Positions 16,279-25,341 are shown, numbered from the stretch's first letter. The stretch is DNA of 64,000 nucleotides from Microbacteriaceae bacterium (GCA_031177985.1 JAPSJW010000001.1:62001-126000), one strand, 5' to 3'. A program made the numbers and translations. The notes: generated by a model not told the origin, from the letters alone.

Positions 16279-17376
16279 ATGAGGACGGTCGGGGTCGAAG
16301 AGGAGCTGCTGCTCGTCGACGAGGCGACGGCGAAGCCCGTCGCGGTCGCCGAGGCGGTCATCCTTCGCGACGCCGCTCAGTTCCATGCCGCGGGCTCGGC
16401 CGAGCTCGAGCACGAGCTCAAACCGGAGCAGATTGAGGTCGTGAACCCGCCGCACCTCACCCTCTCCGGGACGGCCGCGGCGATTCGCGAGGGCAGAAGG
16501 CGCGCGGATGAGGCGGCCCGCGCCGCGGGAGCGCGCGTCGTAGCGATGGCCACGAGCTTCAGCCCGATCGATCCGCACATCATCGCCGGCAACGAGCGCT
16601 TCGAGCGGATGGTCGAACGCTACGCGCTCACCCTGAAGGAGCAGCTCACCTGCGGCTTCCACGTGCATGTCTCGGTGGAGTCCCCGGAGGAGGGTGTCGG
16701 AGCGCTCGACCGCATCCGCCCGTGGCTTCCGACCCTGCTCGCCCTCAGCGGCAACTCCCCCTTCTGGCAGGGCGCTGACACGGGCTTCTCGAGCTATCGC
16801 TACCAGGCGTGGAGCCGCTGGCCGTCAGCCGGCGTGTACGAGTGCTTCGGGTCGGCGGACCGCTACCGCGAGGTCGTCGACGGCATGCTCGGCACGGGCG
16901 TTCCGCTCGACGAGGGCATGATCTACTTCGACGCCCGGCTGTCGCGCAACTACCCGACCGTCGAGGTCCGGGTCGCCGACGTCTGTCTCGACGCACGGCA
17001 CGCGGCTGCGGTGGCGGCGATCACCCGCGCGCTGGTCGATACCGCCGCGGCCGCGTGGGCGGCGGGCGAGGAGGCGCCGCCCTGTTCGGTGGCCCAGCTG
17101 CGGCTGGCGTCGTGGCAGGCCAGTCGCGCGGGAGTGACCGACGAGCTGGTGCATCCGGTGACCCTGCGTCCGGTGGCTCCCATGGCGGCGATCGAGGCGC
17201 TCATCGAGCACGTGGCCCCTGCTCTCGAGCGGTCGGGTGACCTCGAGGAGGTCGAACGCATTGTCGGCGACATCCTCGCCGACGGCTCCGGCTCGACGGT
17301 GCAGCGCGCGGCCTTCGAGCGGAACGCCTCGGAGGAGTCGGTCGTGCGAGCGGCGCTCGAGGCGACGCACGCCTGA
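16279..17376 (+). CDS. YbdK-type carboxylate-amine ligase (GCS2 family)
   Basis: 365 residues, starts MRTVGVEEELLLVDEATAKP, with EHELKPEQIEVVNPPHLTL, CGFHVHVSVES and SRNYPTVEVRVADVC, the ATP/metal-binding elements of the glutamate-cysteine ligase 2 family. YbdK proteins have weak gamma-glutamylcysteine ligase activity; in mycothiol-using Actinobacteria the true substrate is unclear. GGGGAGGCGGAGG immediately before ATG 16279 fixes the start. Confidence 0.88.
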   Translation: MRTVGVEEELLLVDEATAKPVAVAEAVILRDAAQFHAAGSAELEHELKPEQIEVVNPPHLTLSGTAAAIREGRRRADEAARAAGARVVAMATSFSPIDPHIIAGNERFERMVERYALTLKEQLTCGFHVHVSVESPEEGVGALDRIRPWLPTLLALSGNSPFWQGADTGFSSYRYQAWSRWPSAGVYECFGSADRYREVVDGMLGTGVPLDEGMIYFDARLSRNYPTVEVRVADVCLDARHAAAVAAITRALVDTAAAAWAAGEEAPPCSVAQLRLASWQASRAGVTDELVHPVTLRPVAPMAAIEALIEHVAPALERSGDLEEVERIVGDILADGSGSTVQRAAFERNASEESVVRAALEATHA

Positions 17377-17456
17377 GGTTCGATACCGGCGCCCTGGGGT
17401 TGCGGAGCGATGCTCGATTCCGGCACGGTGGAAGCGACAAACGGGAGGGGGCACCG

Positions 17457-17657
17457 GTGGACTTCCCCGCCTTCCTCATCGCGATGATCATCTGCGTGGT
17501 CATCGGATCGGCGCTCCTGCTCGTCTCGGTGCGCTTGAACGTGAAGGAGCTGGGCTGGAATCCCGGACGCACGTCCCGGCGAGCGGTGCCCTGGTTCCTC
17601 GCGAGCATGGCCGTCATTGTGGTCGGCCTCACGACACCGTTCTGGGTTGTGTGGTGA
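17457..17657 (+). CDS. Two-span 66-residue membrane protein
   Basis: Starts at GTG 17457 after GGGAGGGGG. The product begins VDFPAFLIAMIICVVIG and has a second span ASMAVIVVGLTTPFWVV, linked by a basic loop. No family recognised. Its stop overlaps the next GTG (GTGA), making it the first gene of a tightly coupled four-gene run. Confidence 0.7.
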   Translation: MDFPAFLIAMIICVVIGSALLLVSVRLNVKELGWNPGRTSRRAVPWFLASMAVIVVGLTTPFWVVW

Positions 17658-18277
17658 AGCGCATCCGCGACTGGGTATCGCCTGACGACCTGCGCATCGT
17701 GCCGGCCAACGAGGCGGCGTTCGACGACATCCGCACCATCCTCGGCAACGACGGACGCCGCTGCATGTGCCAGCGCTTCAAACTCGACCCGCGCGAGTTC
17801 TACTACGGGCCGTCGGAGCCGTGGGAGGCGCTGCTGCGCGAGCAGACGCACTGCGGCGACCCGGCAGCGACGCAGACGAGCGGCATCGTCGCCTACCTGG
17901 ACGACGATCCGGTCGGATGGTGCGCCGTCGAACCGAGGACCGCCTACCCCGGGCTCGGCGGTCGTCGTCGCGTGGTGTGGGCCGGCCGTGACGAGGACCG
18001 CCATGACTCGTCGGTGTGGTCGGTCACCTGCATCACCGTGCGGCTGGGCTTCCGGCACCTCGGCATCATGCACGCGCTCGCTGCCGCGGCGGTCGAGCAC
18101 GCTAGATCCCGCGGCGCCCGAGCCGTCGAGGGCTACGGCATGCTGACCGAGCCCGGCAAGGAGATCACCTGGGGCGAGCTGCACGTGGGCAGCGTCGAGG
18201 CGTTCGAGGCGGCGGGAATGGAGCGGGTCACGCACCCGACGCCTCGGCGTGTGGTGCTGCGGAAGGAGTTCGGATGA
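17654..18277 (+). CDS. GNAT-family N-acetyltransferase
   Basis: 207 residues. Contains DDLRIVPANEAAFDDIRTIL at the start, GWCAVEPRTAYPGL, and the acetyl-CoA region SVWSVTCITVRLGFRHLGIMHALAAAAVEHAR. It resembles the actinobacterial subgroup with a RCMCQRFK segment near residue 35. Acceptor unknown. GTG start overlaps the previous stop; its own stop overlaps the next ATG. Confidence 0.82.
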   Translation: MKRIRDWVSPDDLRIVPANEAAFDDIRTILGNDGRRCMCQRFKLDPREFYYGPSEPWEALLREQTHCGDPAATQTSGIVAYLDDDPVGWCAVEPRTAYPGLGGRRRVVWAGRDEDRHDSSVWSVTCITVRLGFRHLGIMHALAAAAVEHARSRGARAVEGYGMLTEPGKEITWGELHVGSVEAFEAAGMERVTHPTPRRVVLRKEFG

Positions 18278-18861
18278 TGCGAGCGTCGTTCTTCCCACCT
18301 CGGGACGAGGAGCCAGAGCCTCCTGAGCCCGAGGAGTGGACCCTACCGCCGTGGATGCAGGCACCGACCGACGAGTTGCCCGGGCTCGTACCGGACGGGC
18401 GGGTGATCTACCGAGACTCGAGGCTCGTGCTTCGGCTGGGCGTGCTGGAGAGCTTCTCGATCGGAGTCCAGTTTTCCGCGCACGCCGCGATCCGACGGCT
18501 CGACGAGTCCCAGTTGGAGTGGGAAGAGTCGAACAGCGCCTACTTCGGGCATCGGCGGCGCGGTCCTCGGTTCGGGGTCAGGCTCCCGGACGGGTCCGCG
18601 GTACTCGCCGATGACAGGTTCCTTCCTCCCGACTCGGAACGTGCCGGGCCCTCGCTCGTCGTGCGCGATCAGGGGGGCGGCGGCGGCCCGAGGCGCATCG
18701 ACATGAGCTGGCACCTGTGGCTGTGGCCGTTTCCGCCTGCCGGCACGCTGGAGCTGCATGTCGAGTGGCTGCAGTTCGGGATCTCGGACGCGTCGGTGCC
18801 GGTCGACGGCGAGGCCCTGAGGGAGGCGCGAGGAGAGGTCGAGCGGATGTGGCCGGAGTGA
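18274..18861 (+). CDS. Hypothetical protein, 195 residues
   Basis: Soluble protein with a Pro/Glu-rich N-terminus (DEEPEPPEPEEWTLPPWMQAP) and an otherwise beta-rich body (LVLRLGVLESFSIGVQFSAHA, WHLWLWPFPPAGTLELHVEWLQ). The WPxPPxGxLxxxxEW pattern is reminiscent of actinobacterial proteins of unknown function found beside membrane partners. AAGGAG lies just upstream and the start overlaps the acetyltransferase stop. No function assigned. Confidence 0.7.
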   Translation: MMRASFFPPRDEEPEPPEPEEWTLPPWMQAPTDELPGLVPDGRVIYRDSRLVLRLGVLESFSIGVQFSAHAAIRRLDESQLEWEESNSAYFGHRRRGPRFGVRLPDGSAVLADDRFLPPDSERAGPSLVVRDQGGGGGPRRIDMSWHLWLWPFPPAGTLELHVEWLQFGISDASVPVDGEALREARGEVERMWPE

Positions 18862-19157
18862 GGTCGGCCGACCGTCGGGCGGAGAAGAGCGAGCGGAAGG
18901 ACAACCCAGGCCAGCTCGTGCTCGCCGGCATCGTCGTCATCCTCGTCGCCGTCGGCCTGTTCGTGTTCCCGTTCCTTCTGCCGCCCGTCGACGAGGATCT
19001 TCGGATGTCCCGTCGCATAGGGATGCTGTTCCTCCTTTCGCCCGTCGTACTCCTCCTCGGCTTGGGCGCTCTCGCCGTAGCGGCCTTTCAGTACCTGCGC
19101 CGACGCCGCGACGGCGCCCTGAAGAAGTACGAGAATCGCGCAGTCGATCCCTTCTGA
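18849..19157 (+). CDS. Two-span 102-residue membrane protein
   Basis: Begins at GTG 18849, overlapping the previous gene by 13 bases. Spans VLAGIVVILVAVGLFVFPFLL and a second after RIGMLFLLSPVVLLLGLGALAVAA are followed by a basic tail YLRRRRDGALKKYE. No family recognised. Position suggests it is the last gene of the coupled run from 17457. Confidence 0.7.
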   Translation: MAGVRSADRRAEKSERKDNPGQLVLAGIVVILVAVGLFVFPFLLPPVDEDLRMSRRIGMLFLLSPVVLLLGLGALAVAAFQYLRRRRDGALKKYENRAVDPF

Positions 19158-19225
19158 CGTCGTCCACCCCCTGTCGCACGGTCCCGCGATGGGTAGCGTG
19201 GAGGAACCGGATCGAGGAGGTCGCC

Positions 19226-19720
19226 ATGGTCGACGTCCGTGTCGCGCACGTCGCGATCGACGTGCGCGGACAGCACGTGCTGCTGCTGAAGCCCGTCGCG
19301 GATCCGCCAGGGGAGGGCAAGGTGCTGCCCGTCTGGATCGGGGCGCCCGAGGCCACGTCGATCCTCTTCGCCATCGAGGGCGTCGCGCCACCCCGGCCGC
19401 TGTCGCACGACCTCATGAAGCTGCTGCTGGATGCGACGAACTCCTCGGTCGAACGGATGCAGATTACCCGGATCGACGACGGCACCTTCTACGCGGAACT
19501 GACCCTTCGAACTCCTGACGGCACCCGAGTGCTCGACAGCCGTCCGTCGGATGCGATCGCGATCGCCTCCCGGCTCGGCGTCACGCTCGAGGTCGCCCAG
19601 GAGGTGCTCGACGAGGCGGGGATGGACGACGAGTTCACCGAGCCGGAGGAGGAGTCGGAGCAGGTCGAGGAGTTCCGCAAGTTCCTCGACGAGGTGGATC
19701 CCGAGGACTTCCAGGGCTGA
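19226..19720 (+). CDS. Bifunctional nuclease family protein (BFN/DUF151)
   Basis: 164 residues. The BFN domain is clear: VLPVWIGAPEATSILFAIEGV, RPLSHDLMKLLLDAT, ITRIDDGTFYAELTL and LDSRPSDAIAIASRLG. An acidic C-terminal tail (EEESEQVEEFRKFLDEVDPED) is typical of actinobacterial members. Plant homologues degrade DNA and RNA; bacterial function is not settled. GAGGAGG precedes the ATG by seven bases. Confidence 0.92.
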   Translation: MVDVRVAHVAIDVRGQHVLLLKPVADPPGEGKVLPVWIGAPEATSILFAIEGVAPPRPLSHDLMKLLLDATNSSVERMQITRIDDGTFYAELTLRTPDGTRVLDSRPSDAIAIASRLGVTLEVAQEVLDEAGMDDEFTEPEEESEQVEEFRKFLDEVDPEDFQG

Positions 19721-19762
19721 GCCCGGCGCCCTGACTCCTCCCCGTCGACAACCGCCGGCGAC

Positions 19763-20923
19763 TCACTTGCGCGAGGGCCACACCCACGCGGGACGGTCGA
19801 GTCGGCCCTGTCCCGCCAGGGTCGTCTCACCCGTGCCCTTCACGAGCTCGAGGGCGAGCGCACCCTCGTCGCGCAGCCGGCCCACGAGCGGAGCCGCGTG
19901 CGAGACGACGAGCACCTGTGAGTCGCGCGATGCAGCGACGAGGAGGTCGCCGAGCGCGGTCAGAAGCGACGGATGCAGGCTCGTCTCAGGCTCGTTGAGC
20001 ACCAGGAGACGTGCGGGCCTCGGGCTCAGCAGCGCCGCCGCCCAGAGGAGGAAGCGCAACGTGCCGTCCGAGAGTTCGGCAGCGCCGAGCGCCCGGAGCA
20101 GTCCGGGCTGGCGCAGTCCCACTCGAAGGACTCCGTCGCCACCGGTGATCACGAGCTCCGAGCCCCGGAAGCCTCGGGAGATCGCGGCGTCGAGCTCGTC
20201 GCCGCGGCCCGCCTCCCGGATGGTCTGCAGTGCCGACGCCAGATCCGACCCGTCAGCCGCGAGCACCGGGGTGCGCGTCGCGATGGCATCGCGCCGGGCG
20301 GGCGCCTCGGCATCCGTTCGAACCGCATCGAAGAAGCGCCAGGCGCGCAGCTCGTCGCGCACCTCGAGCAGCTCGGGTGCCGAGCGGGGATCCGCGGACT
20401 CGCCGACCATGCTCATCCAGGGGGGCAGCTTGCGCTCCGAGGCCTCCCATCCGTCGTCCGTACGCAGCCGTAGGCGGGGTCCCTTGCGCTCGGCGAGAAG
20501 GGAAGCGGCCCGCAGCACCGGCCCGTGCCAGACCGCTTCGGCCTTCACCTCGGGGTCGCGGTCGAAGAGACTGCCGCTCGGCACCGGCAGGCCGAGGTCG
20601 ACGCCGTAGCCGACGGTGTCGGAGGCGTAGCCGAGCTTGAGGGCGATCGGGTTCTTGCGCACGGTGCCCTGCACGGGAACGGACCCATCGCGCATACCGG
20701 CCGACAACCCCTCGGGCCCGGCCCACAGCACGGAGGAGAGCCCACCCTCCCGGGCGAGTGCGGGGATGGCGCCGTCGGTTGCGACGCCCGCGAGCAGACG
20801 GAGAGCGCGATAGAGGTTGGACTTGCCGACGCCGTTCGCCCCCGAGACGACCGTGAGTCGGTCGAGTGGCAGCACCAGGTCGCGGAGCGACCGGTACCCT
20901 TCGACGGCCAGAGCGGTGAGCAC
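19763..20923 (-). CDS. RecF/OLD-like AAA family ATPase
   Basis: 386 residues: VEGYRSLRDLVLPLDRLTVVSGANGVGKSNLYRALRLL gives the Walker A (residues about 28-35), and the C-terminal half has LSDGTLRFLLWAAALLS (signature), LLVLNEPETSLHPSLL (Walker B) and VLVVSHAAPLV (H-loop). This is the single-ORF ABC/SMC-type ATPase class without a TOPRIM domain. No nuclease partner is adjacent, so a defence role cannot be claimed. Start GTG 20923. Confidence 0.85.
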   Translation of the reverse strand: MLTALAVEGYRSLRDLVLPLDRLTVVSGANGVGKSNLYRALRLLAGVATDGAIPALAREGGLSSVLWAGPEGLSAGMRDGSVPVQGTVRKNPIALKLGYASDTVGYGVDLGLPVPSGSLFDRDPEVKAEAVWHGPVLRAASLLAERKGPRLRLRTDDGWEASERKLPPWMSMVGESADPRSAPELLEVRDELRAWRFFDAVRTDAEAPARRDAIATRTPVLAADGSDLASALQTIREAGRGDELDAAISRGFRGSELVITGGDGVLRVGLRQPGLLRALGAAELSDGTLRFLLWAAALLSPRPARLLVLNEPETSLHPSLLTALGDLLVAASRDSQVLVVSHAAPLVGRLRDEGALALELVKGTGETTLAGQGRLDRPAWVWPSRK

Positions 20924-20952
20924 CTCTCCAGGCTAGGTGGGGCGGGTGACGC

Positions 20953-21825
20953 TCAGCCCTTCTCGGCCCCCTCGGTCGAGTTCATGATGCGCTTCTGGAA
21001 GACGAAGAACAGCACCGCGACCGGGATGGTCATGAGCACCGCCGCCGCGAGGCGCAGCGGGTACTGGTTGCCCTCGCCGAGTTGACCGGAGACGAGCGAC
21101 GCGACACCGGTCGTGAGGGTGTTGAGCTCGGTCGACTGCCGCGAGACGACGAAGTGGGCGAACTCGTTCCACGACCCCTGGAAGCTCAGGATGAGCAGCG
21201 TCACGAGCGCGGGCCTCGCCATCGGCAGCACGATCGACCAGAAGGTGCGGAAGATCCCCGCTCCGTCGATGCGCGCGGCCTCCTCGACACCGGCGGGTAT
21301 CGAGTCGAAGAACTGCTTCATGATGAAGATGCCCGCGGCATCCGCCAGCAGCGGGATGATCATGCCGCCATAGGTGTCGTAGAGGCCGAGCTGCTGCAGC
21401 ACGAGGAACCGGGGGATCAGCAGCACGACCGCGGGGACCGACAGCACCGCAAGGAACGCCGCGAAGACGAAGGAGCGTCCGGGGAAGTTCAACCGCGACA
21501 GGGCGTAGCCGGCCAGCGAGTCGAAGAAGACCCGCCCGAAGGTGACGAAGAGGGTGACGATGAACGAGTTCATCGTCCAGGTCGGCAGCGGCACCTCGGT
21601 GAACAGCCGGTCGTAGGCGGCGAACGACCAGGTCTCGGGCAGCAGGTTCAGCGGATTCGCGGTCGCGTCGTCGTTCGTCTTGAGGCTCGACGCGATCGAG
21701 ATCAGGAACGGGTAGATGTAGACGATCGCGAGCGCGACGAGCAGCAGGTAGCCGAGCACGATGCTGGTGCGCAGCTTCGCGCTCAGCCGCCGCTTGCGGT
21801 GCGGGCGAACGGATGCGGTGCTCAC
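20953..21825 (-). CDS. Second ABC sugar importer, permease (MalG-like)
   Basis: 290 residues, six spans, with a basic N-terminal tail (RPHRKRRLSAKLRTS) and EAA loop AGVEEAARIDGAGIFRTFWSIVLPM. Third transport gene of the operon; GTG start overlaps the upstream permease stop (GTGA). Preceding C-terminus ends in FQKRIMNSTEGAEKG. Confidence 0.93.
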   Translation of the reverse strand: MSTASVRPHRKRRLSAKLRTSIVLGYLLLVALAIVYIYPFLISIASSLKTNDDATANPLNLLPETWSFAAYDRLFTEVPLPTWTMNSFIVTLFVTFGRVFFDSLAGYALSRLNFPGRSFVFAAFLAVLSVPAVVLLIPRFLVLQQLGLYDTYGGMIIPLLADAAGIFIMKQFFDSIPAGVEEAARIDGAGIFRTFWSIVLPMARPALVTLLILSFQGSWNEFAHFVVSRQSTELNTLTTGVASLVSGQLGEGNQYPLRLAAAVLMTIPVAVLFFVFQKRIMNSTEGAEKG

Positions 21826-22940
21826 GGTGCTCCTCCGGCTCCAGCGTTGAGACGGGTCACGGCCTGCGCCGTCGCGCCGTCATGCGGGTCTCCGTCGATG
21901 CCGCGCCTGCGCCGCTTCGGCTTCTCGTCCCGGTCGCGCAGGATCCGGCGCTGCAGCAGGGTGAGGGCGACGATGATCGCGAAGAGGATGAACGCGATCG
22001 CTGCGCCGCGGCCCCAGCGCAGATCCTCGAAGCTCGTCTGGTAGGCGAGGAAGGCCGGGGTGAGCGTCGTCTTGCCCGGCGAGCCGCCGCCGGTCAGGTA
22101 GATCTGGTCGAACACCTGCCAGGTGCCGATGAGGCCCAGGGTGAGCACCGTGAAGAGCGTGGGCTTCAGCATCGGCAGCGTCACGGAGAAGAACTTGCGG
22201 AAGGCGCCCGCTCCGTCGATCGACGCGGCCTCGTCGATCTCGGTGCCGATGTTCTGCAGCGCGGCAAGGAACAGCAGCATGAAGGTGCCCGAGGTGGTGA
22301 ACACCGCGAGCGTGATGAGCGCGCACATGGCGACGGATGGTCCGCTCAGCCAGTCCCACCAGGTGAGGCCGAGCGGACCCGTTGCGCCGAGCGGGCCGGG
22401 GCTCGTCCACCCGAAGACGGCGAAGAGGTTGTGCAGCACGCCGCTCGGGTCGTTGAACCAGTTCGGCCCGTTGATGCCGAGCCAGCCGAGGATGCTGTTG
22501 ACCGCGCCGGAGGCGGTGAACAGGAACAGGAACACGACGGTGATCGCGACCGACGAGGTGACGCTCGGGAAGTAGAAGGCCGTGCGGAAGAAGCCGCGAC
22601 CCTTCAGCACGCGCCGGTTCACCTGCACGGCGAGGAACAGCGCGAGCGCCGTCTGCAGCGGCACGACGAGCAGCACGTAGTAGAGGTTGTTGCGGATCGA
22701 GGTGCCGAAGTCGCGCTGCGCGAGCCCCTCCTCGGTGAGCACGTCGGCGTAGTTCTCCGCGCCCACGAACTGTGCGCGACCGCCGACGGGCGGACCCAGG
22801 CCGTTCCAGTCGCTGAAGCTCACCCAGAGCGCCATGAGCACGGGCACCGCGAGGAAGACGCCGACGATGAGGATGGCGGGCAGGGTGAACAGCCAGCCGG
22901 CGACCGACTCGTTGCTGCGGATGCCGGAGCGCTTCGCCAT
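21822..22940 (-). CDS. Second ABC sugar importer, permease (MalF-like)
   Basis: 372 residues, starts MAKRSGIRSNESVAGWLFTLPAILIVG. Larger than usual because a loop of roughly 60 residues (NSILGWLGINGPNWFNDPSG region) is inserted between central spans. EAA loop TEIDEAASIDGAGAFRKFFSVTLPM. ATG 22940 was chosen over a further-upstream ATG because GAGGGGA lies at the right distance and the earlier segment is a Pro-rich, hairpin-forming region. Confidence 0.92.
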   Translation of the reverse strand: MAKRSGIRSNESVAGWLFTLPAILIVGVFLAVPVLMALWVSFSDWNGLGPPVGGRAQFVGAENYADVLTEEGLAQRDFGTSIRNNLYYVLLVVPLQTALALFLAVQVNRRVLKGRGFFRTAFYFPSVTSSVAITVVFLFLFTASGAVNSILGWLGINGPNWFNDPSGVLHNLFAVFGWTSPGPLGATGPLGLTWWDWLSGPSVAMCALITLAVFTTSGTFMLLFLAALQNIGTEIDEAASIDGAGAFRKFFSVTLPMLKPTLFTVLTLGLIGTWQVFDQIYLTGGGSPGKTTLTPAFLAYQTSFEDLRWGRGAAIAFILFAIIVALTLLQRRILRDRDEKPKRRRRGIDGDPHDGATAQAVTRLNAGAGGAP

Positions 22941-22978
22941 GTCGTCCCCTCTGCGTGTTCCGGGCTCGGGCAGGGGAG

Positions 22979-23016
22979 TTCCGGGAGGCGCCGCCACATG
23001 GCGCCGCCCCCCGGAA
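22979..23016 (-). other. Intercistronic hairpin after the second binding-protein gene
   Basis: Arms 22979-22995 and 23000-23016 pair at 15 of 17 positions (TTCCGGG/CCCGGAA outer arms, GCC-rich inner arms) around ACAT. It lies directly between the binding-protein stop and the permease start, the same place as the hairpin in the first importer operon. Confidence 0.65.
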
Positions 23017-23020
23017 GCGT

Positions 23021-24247
23021 CTAGCCCTGCGCCTCTTCGAGCGCGGCCTCGAGGTTCGACTGGAGGTCGCCCAGCAGCTGTGCCGCATCCGCCGATTCGA
23101 GCCCCTCGAGGCTCGCGTTGAAGTCGGAGATGACGGCGGCGGCTCCCGCGAACGCGACCGGGCTCGTGGCGTACTCGACGCCGTCCACGAAGGCGGCGTT
23201 CTCGGGGAACTGCTCCGCGTACTGCTGCGCACCCGACTCCGTCGACGGGATGACTCCGAACGCCTCGGAGAAGGCGAGCTGCTGCTCGTCGCTCGTGAGG
23301 AACTCGACGAACTCGACCGCGCTGTCACGCGTGTCGCTGCCCGCCGGGATGCCCCAGCAGTTGCTGAACGTGAAGGTCGACTGACCGCCGGGACCCGCAG
23401 GCAGCTCCGCGACCTGGTAGTTCACGTCGGGGAAGTCGGCGGCGAGGGCGCCGTTGATCCACGGACCCTCGATCACCATGGCCGCCTTGCCCTGACCGAA
23501 GGCCTCACCGGCCCAGCCCGCCTCGAGGTCCGCCGGGAAGCGCAGCGAGCCGTCCGCGGCGAGCGACTGCACGTACTCGATGGCCTCGACGTTCTCGGGG
23601 CTGTCGGCGGTCACCTCCGTGCCGTCTTCGCTCAGCATCGAGCCGCCCGCCTGGTTCATGAAGACGCCGAGGCGCGCGTACTCGAGACCGAACGACAGGC
23701 CGACCGTCTCACCCGTGGTCAGGCGCTGCGCCGCGCTCCGCAGGCTCTCCCAGTCGGTCGGGATGTCGGCATCCGTCAGCCCGGCGGCCTCCCAGAGGTC
23801 GGTGTTGATCACGAGCCCGAGGGTCGAGAAGTCCTTCGGTGCGCAGTAGAACTCGTCCTCGTAGCTGAACTGGTCCTGCAGCGCCGGGTAGAAGTCGTCG
23901 GCGTTCGGCAGGTCGGCCGCGTACGGCTCGAGGAACTGCTGGCTCGCGTAGGTCTGGAACTGGTCCCAGCTCATGTAGAACAGGTCGGGCGGGTTGTTGC
24001 CGGAGAAGCCCTGCCCGAGCTGCTGGGTGAGGTCGCTGGCGGCCTGCACCTCGACCTCTACGCCCGACTCCTCGCTCCAGGCAGCGGCCGCGGCCTCGAG
24101 CGCCGCGGTCTCGGCGTCACCGCTCGAACCGAACAGCAGCGTGAGCGAGTCGCTCTGTCCGCCGCCCTCGCCGCCGCTCGAGCACGCGGCTAGGCTGACG
24201 ACGAGTCCGGCGGCGAGAGCCGTCGCACTCCATTGTGATCTCTTCAC
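23021..24247 (-). CDS. Second ABC sugar importer, lipoprotein substrate-binding protein
   Basis: 408 residues; signal peptide with lipobox SLAAC (Cys about residue 22) and a Gly/Ser linker. Family 1 solute-binding protein: DLFYMSWDQFQTYASQQFLEPYA, LVINTDLWEAAGLTDADIPTDW, GQGKAAMVIEGPWINGAL and SNCWGIPAGS. GTG start overlaps the LacI stop (GTGA), so regulator and transporter share one message. The downstream-linked debranching-type enzyme suggests an alpha-glucan or maltodextrin-like substrate (inference). Confidence 0.92.
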   Translation of the reverse strand: MKRSQWSATALAAGLVVSLAACSSGGEGGGQSDSLTLLFGSSGDAETAALEAAAAAWSEESGVEVEVQAASDLTQQLGQGFSGNNPPDLFYMSWDQFQTYASQQFLEPYAADLPNADDFYPALQDQFSYEDEFYCAPKDFSTLGLVINTDLWEAAGLTDADIPTDWESLRSAAQRLTTGETVGLSFGLEYARLGVFMNQAGGSMLSEDGTEVTADSPENVEAIEYVQSLAADGSLRFPADLEAGWAGEAFGQGKAAMVIEGPWINGALAADFPDVNYQVAELPAGPGGQSTFTFSNCWGIPAGSDTRDSAVEFVEFLTSDEQQLAFSEAFGVIPSTESGAQQYAEQFPENAAFVDGVEYATSPVAFAGAAAVISDFNASLEGLESADAAQLLGDLQSNLEAALEEAQG

Positions 24248-25341
24248 GATGTTCCTTTCGATGTGTGATTGCCGGCATTCGCGGTGCCGGTGATCTCGCC
24301 GAACGACACTCCTGAGGGGTCGCGTTCGACGAGTCGAGGGGCGAGGAGCCGGTTCTTCGGCTCCTCGTTCCCTGTCCGGGGCACGACATCCGTGCCGCTG
24401 GGTCCGAACAGGAGCTCGAGGGCCGCGCTCGCGACCTCCTCGAGCGGCTGGTCCACGCTCGACAGTCCGACCGCGGCGGCGACCGGGGTGTTGTCGTAGC
24501 CGACCACGGGCATCCGTCGCCCGTGGCGGGTCGCCGCCATCGCGGCACCGAGGGCGAGGGAGTCGCTCGCGCAGACGAAGGCGTCGGGCTGCGCCGCCTC
24601 GAGCAGGCGCGAAGCGGCTGCGGCGCCCTGCTCGACGCCGTCCTCGACGGATGCCGAGAGCGCCGCGAGGTCCGCATCCGTCAGCTGCAGCATCCGCTCG
24701 CTCGCCTCGCGCCAGCCTCGGCGGCGCTCGTCGCCCGTTCCGGACGGGCTCGGCCAGCCGAGGAAACCGACCCGCCGCGCGCCCTGCTCGATCAGCCGAG
24801 CCGTCGCGTCGTGCACGCCCGCGTAGCCGTCGACGTCGACCCAGAGGTGGGTGCGGTCGGCGAAGTCGTCGTCGCCCCAGGGGCGCCCGAAGGTCACGAA
24901 GGGCACGTTGTTGTCGGTCAGCCAGTCGATGCGCGGGTCGCCGTGCTCGGTGCCGGTGAGCACGAAGGCGTCGACGTCGGAGCCGTCGCGCAGGGCGGCC
25001 ATCTGGTCGAGCTGGCTGTGGCGCTCGCGGGCGGTGAAGAGCAGGATGCGCATGCCGCGCTCGTCGGCCTTCTCGGTGACGGCGTGCAGGAAGCGGTCGA
25101 GCACGTTGCCGGAGATGCCGTTCTTCAGCGGGTCGAGCGCCATGCCGATCGTGAAGGACTTGCGGGAGCGCAGCCGTCGCGCGGATCCGTGCGGCCGGTA
25201 GCCGAGCTCGGCGATCGCCCGCTCGACGCGGGCACGGGTCTCTGCTCGGACGACCTGCGGAGCGTTCAGCACGTTCGAGACTGTCTGGCGCGAGACGTTC
25301 GCGGTGCGGGCGACATCGTCGACCGTCGGCACCTGACGCAC
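24244..25341 (-). CDS. LacI-family repressor, first gene of the second importer operon
   Basis: 365 residues with helix-turn-helix VPTVDDVARTANVSRQTVSNVLNAP, hinge PHGSARRLRSRKSFTIGMAL and effector core (FVTFGRPWGDDDF, DAFVCASDSLALGAAMAA, PVVGYDNTPVAAAVGLSSVDQPLEEV). The GTG at 25341 is chosen since AAAGGAGG lies five bases upstream. It probably binds the palindrome at 25378-25391 upstream of itself and the identical-class site at 27155-27168 before the debranching-type gene. Confidence 0.9.
   Translation of the reverse strand: MRQVPTVDDVARTANVSRQTVSNVLNAPQVVRAETRARVERAIAELGYRPHGSARRLRSRKSFTIGMALDPLKNGISGNVLDRFLHAVTEKADERGMRILLFTARERHSQLDQMAALRDGSDVDAFVLTGTEHGDPRIDWLTDNNVPFVTFGRPWGDDDFADRTHLWVDVDGYAGVHDATARLIEQGARRVGFLGWPSPSGTGDERRRGWREASERMLQLTDADLAALSASVEDGVEQGAAAASRLLEAAQPDAFVCASDSLALGAAMAATRHGRRMPVVGYDNTPVAAAVGLSSVDQPLEEVASAALELLFGPSGTDVVPRTGNEEPKNRLLAPRLVERDPSGVSFGEITGTANAGNHTSKGTS

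Noticed and set aside
16279-17376. Authentic glutathione synthesis gene
   Set aside because: The protein is of the YbdK subgroup with only weak ligase activity known, and Actinobacteria generally use mycothiol.
19763-20923. OLD/Gabija- or Septu-type anti-phage system at the AAA ATPase
   Set aside because: No TOPRIM domain, UvrD-like helicase or HNH partner is present beside it; a lone ATPase is not enough evidence.
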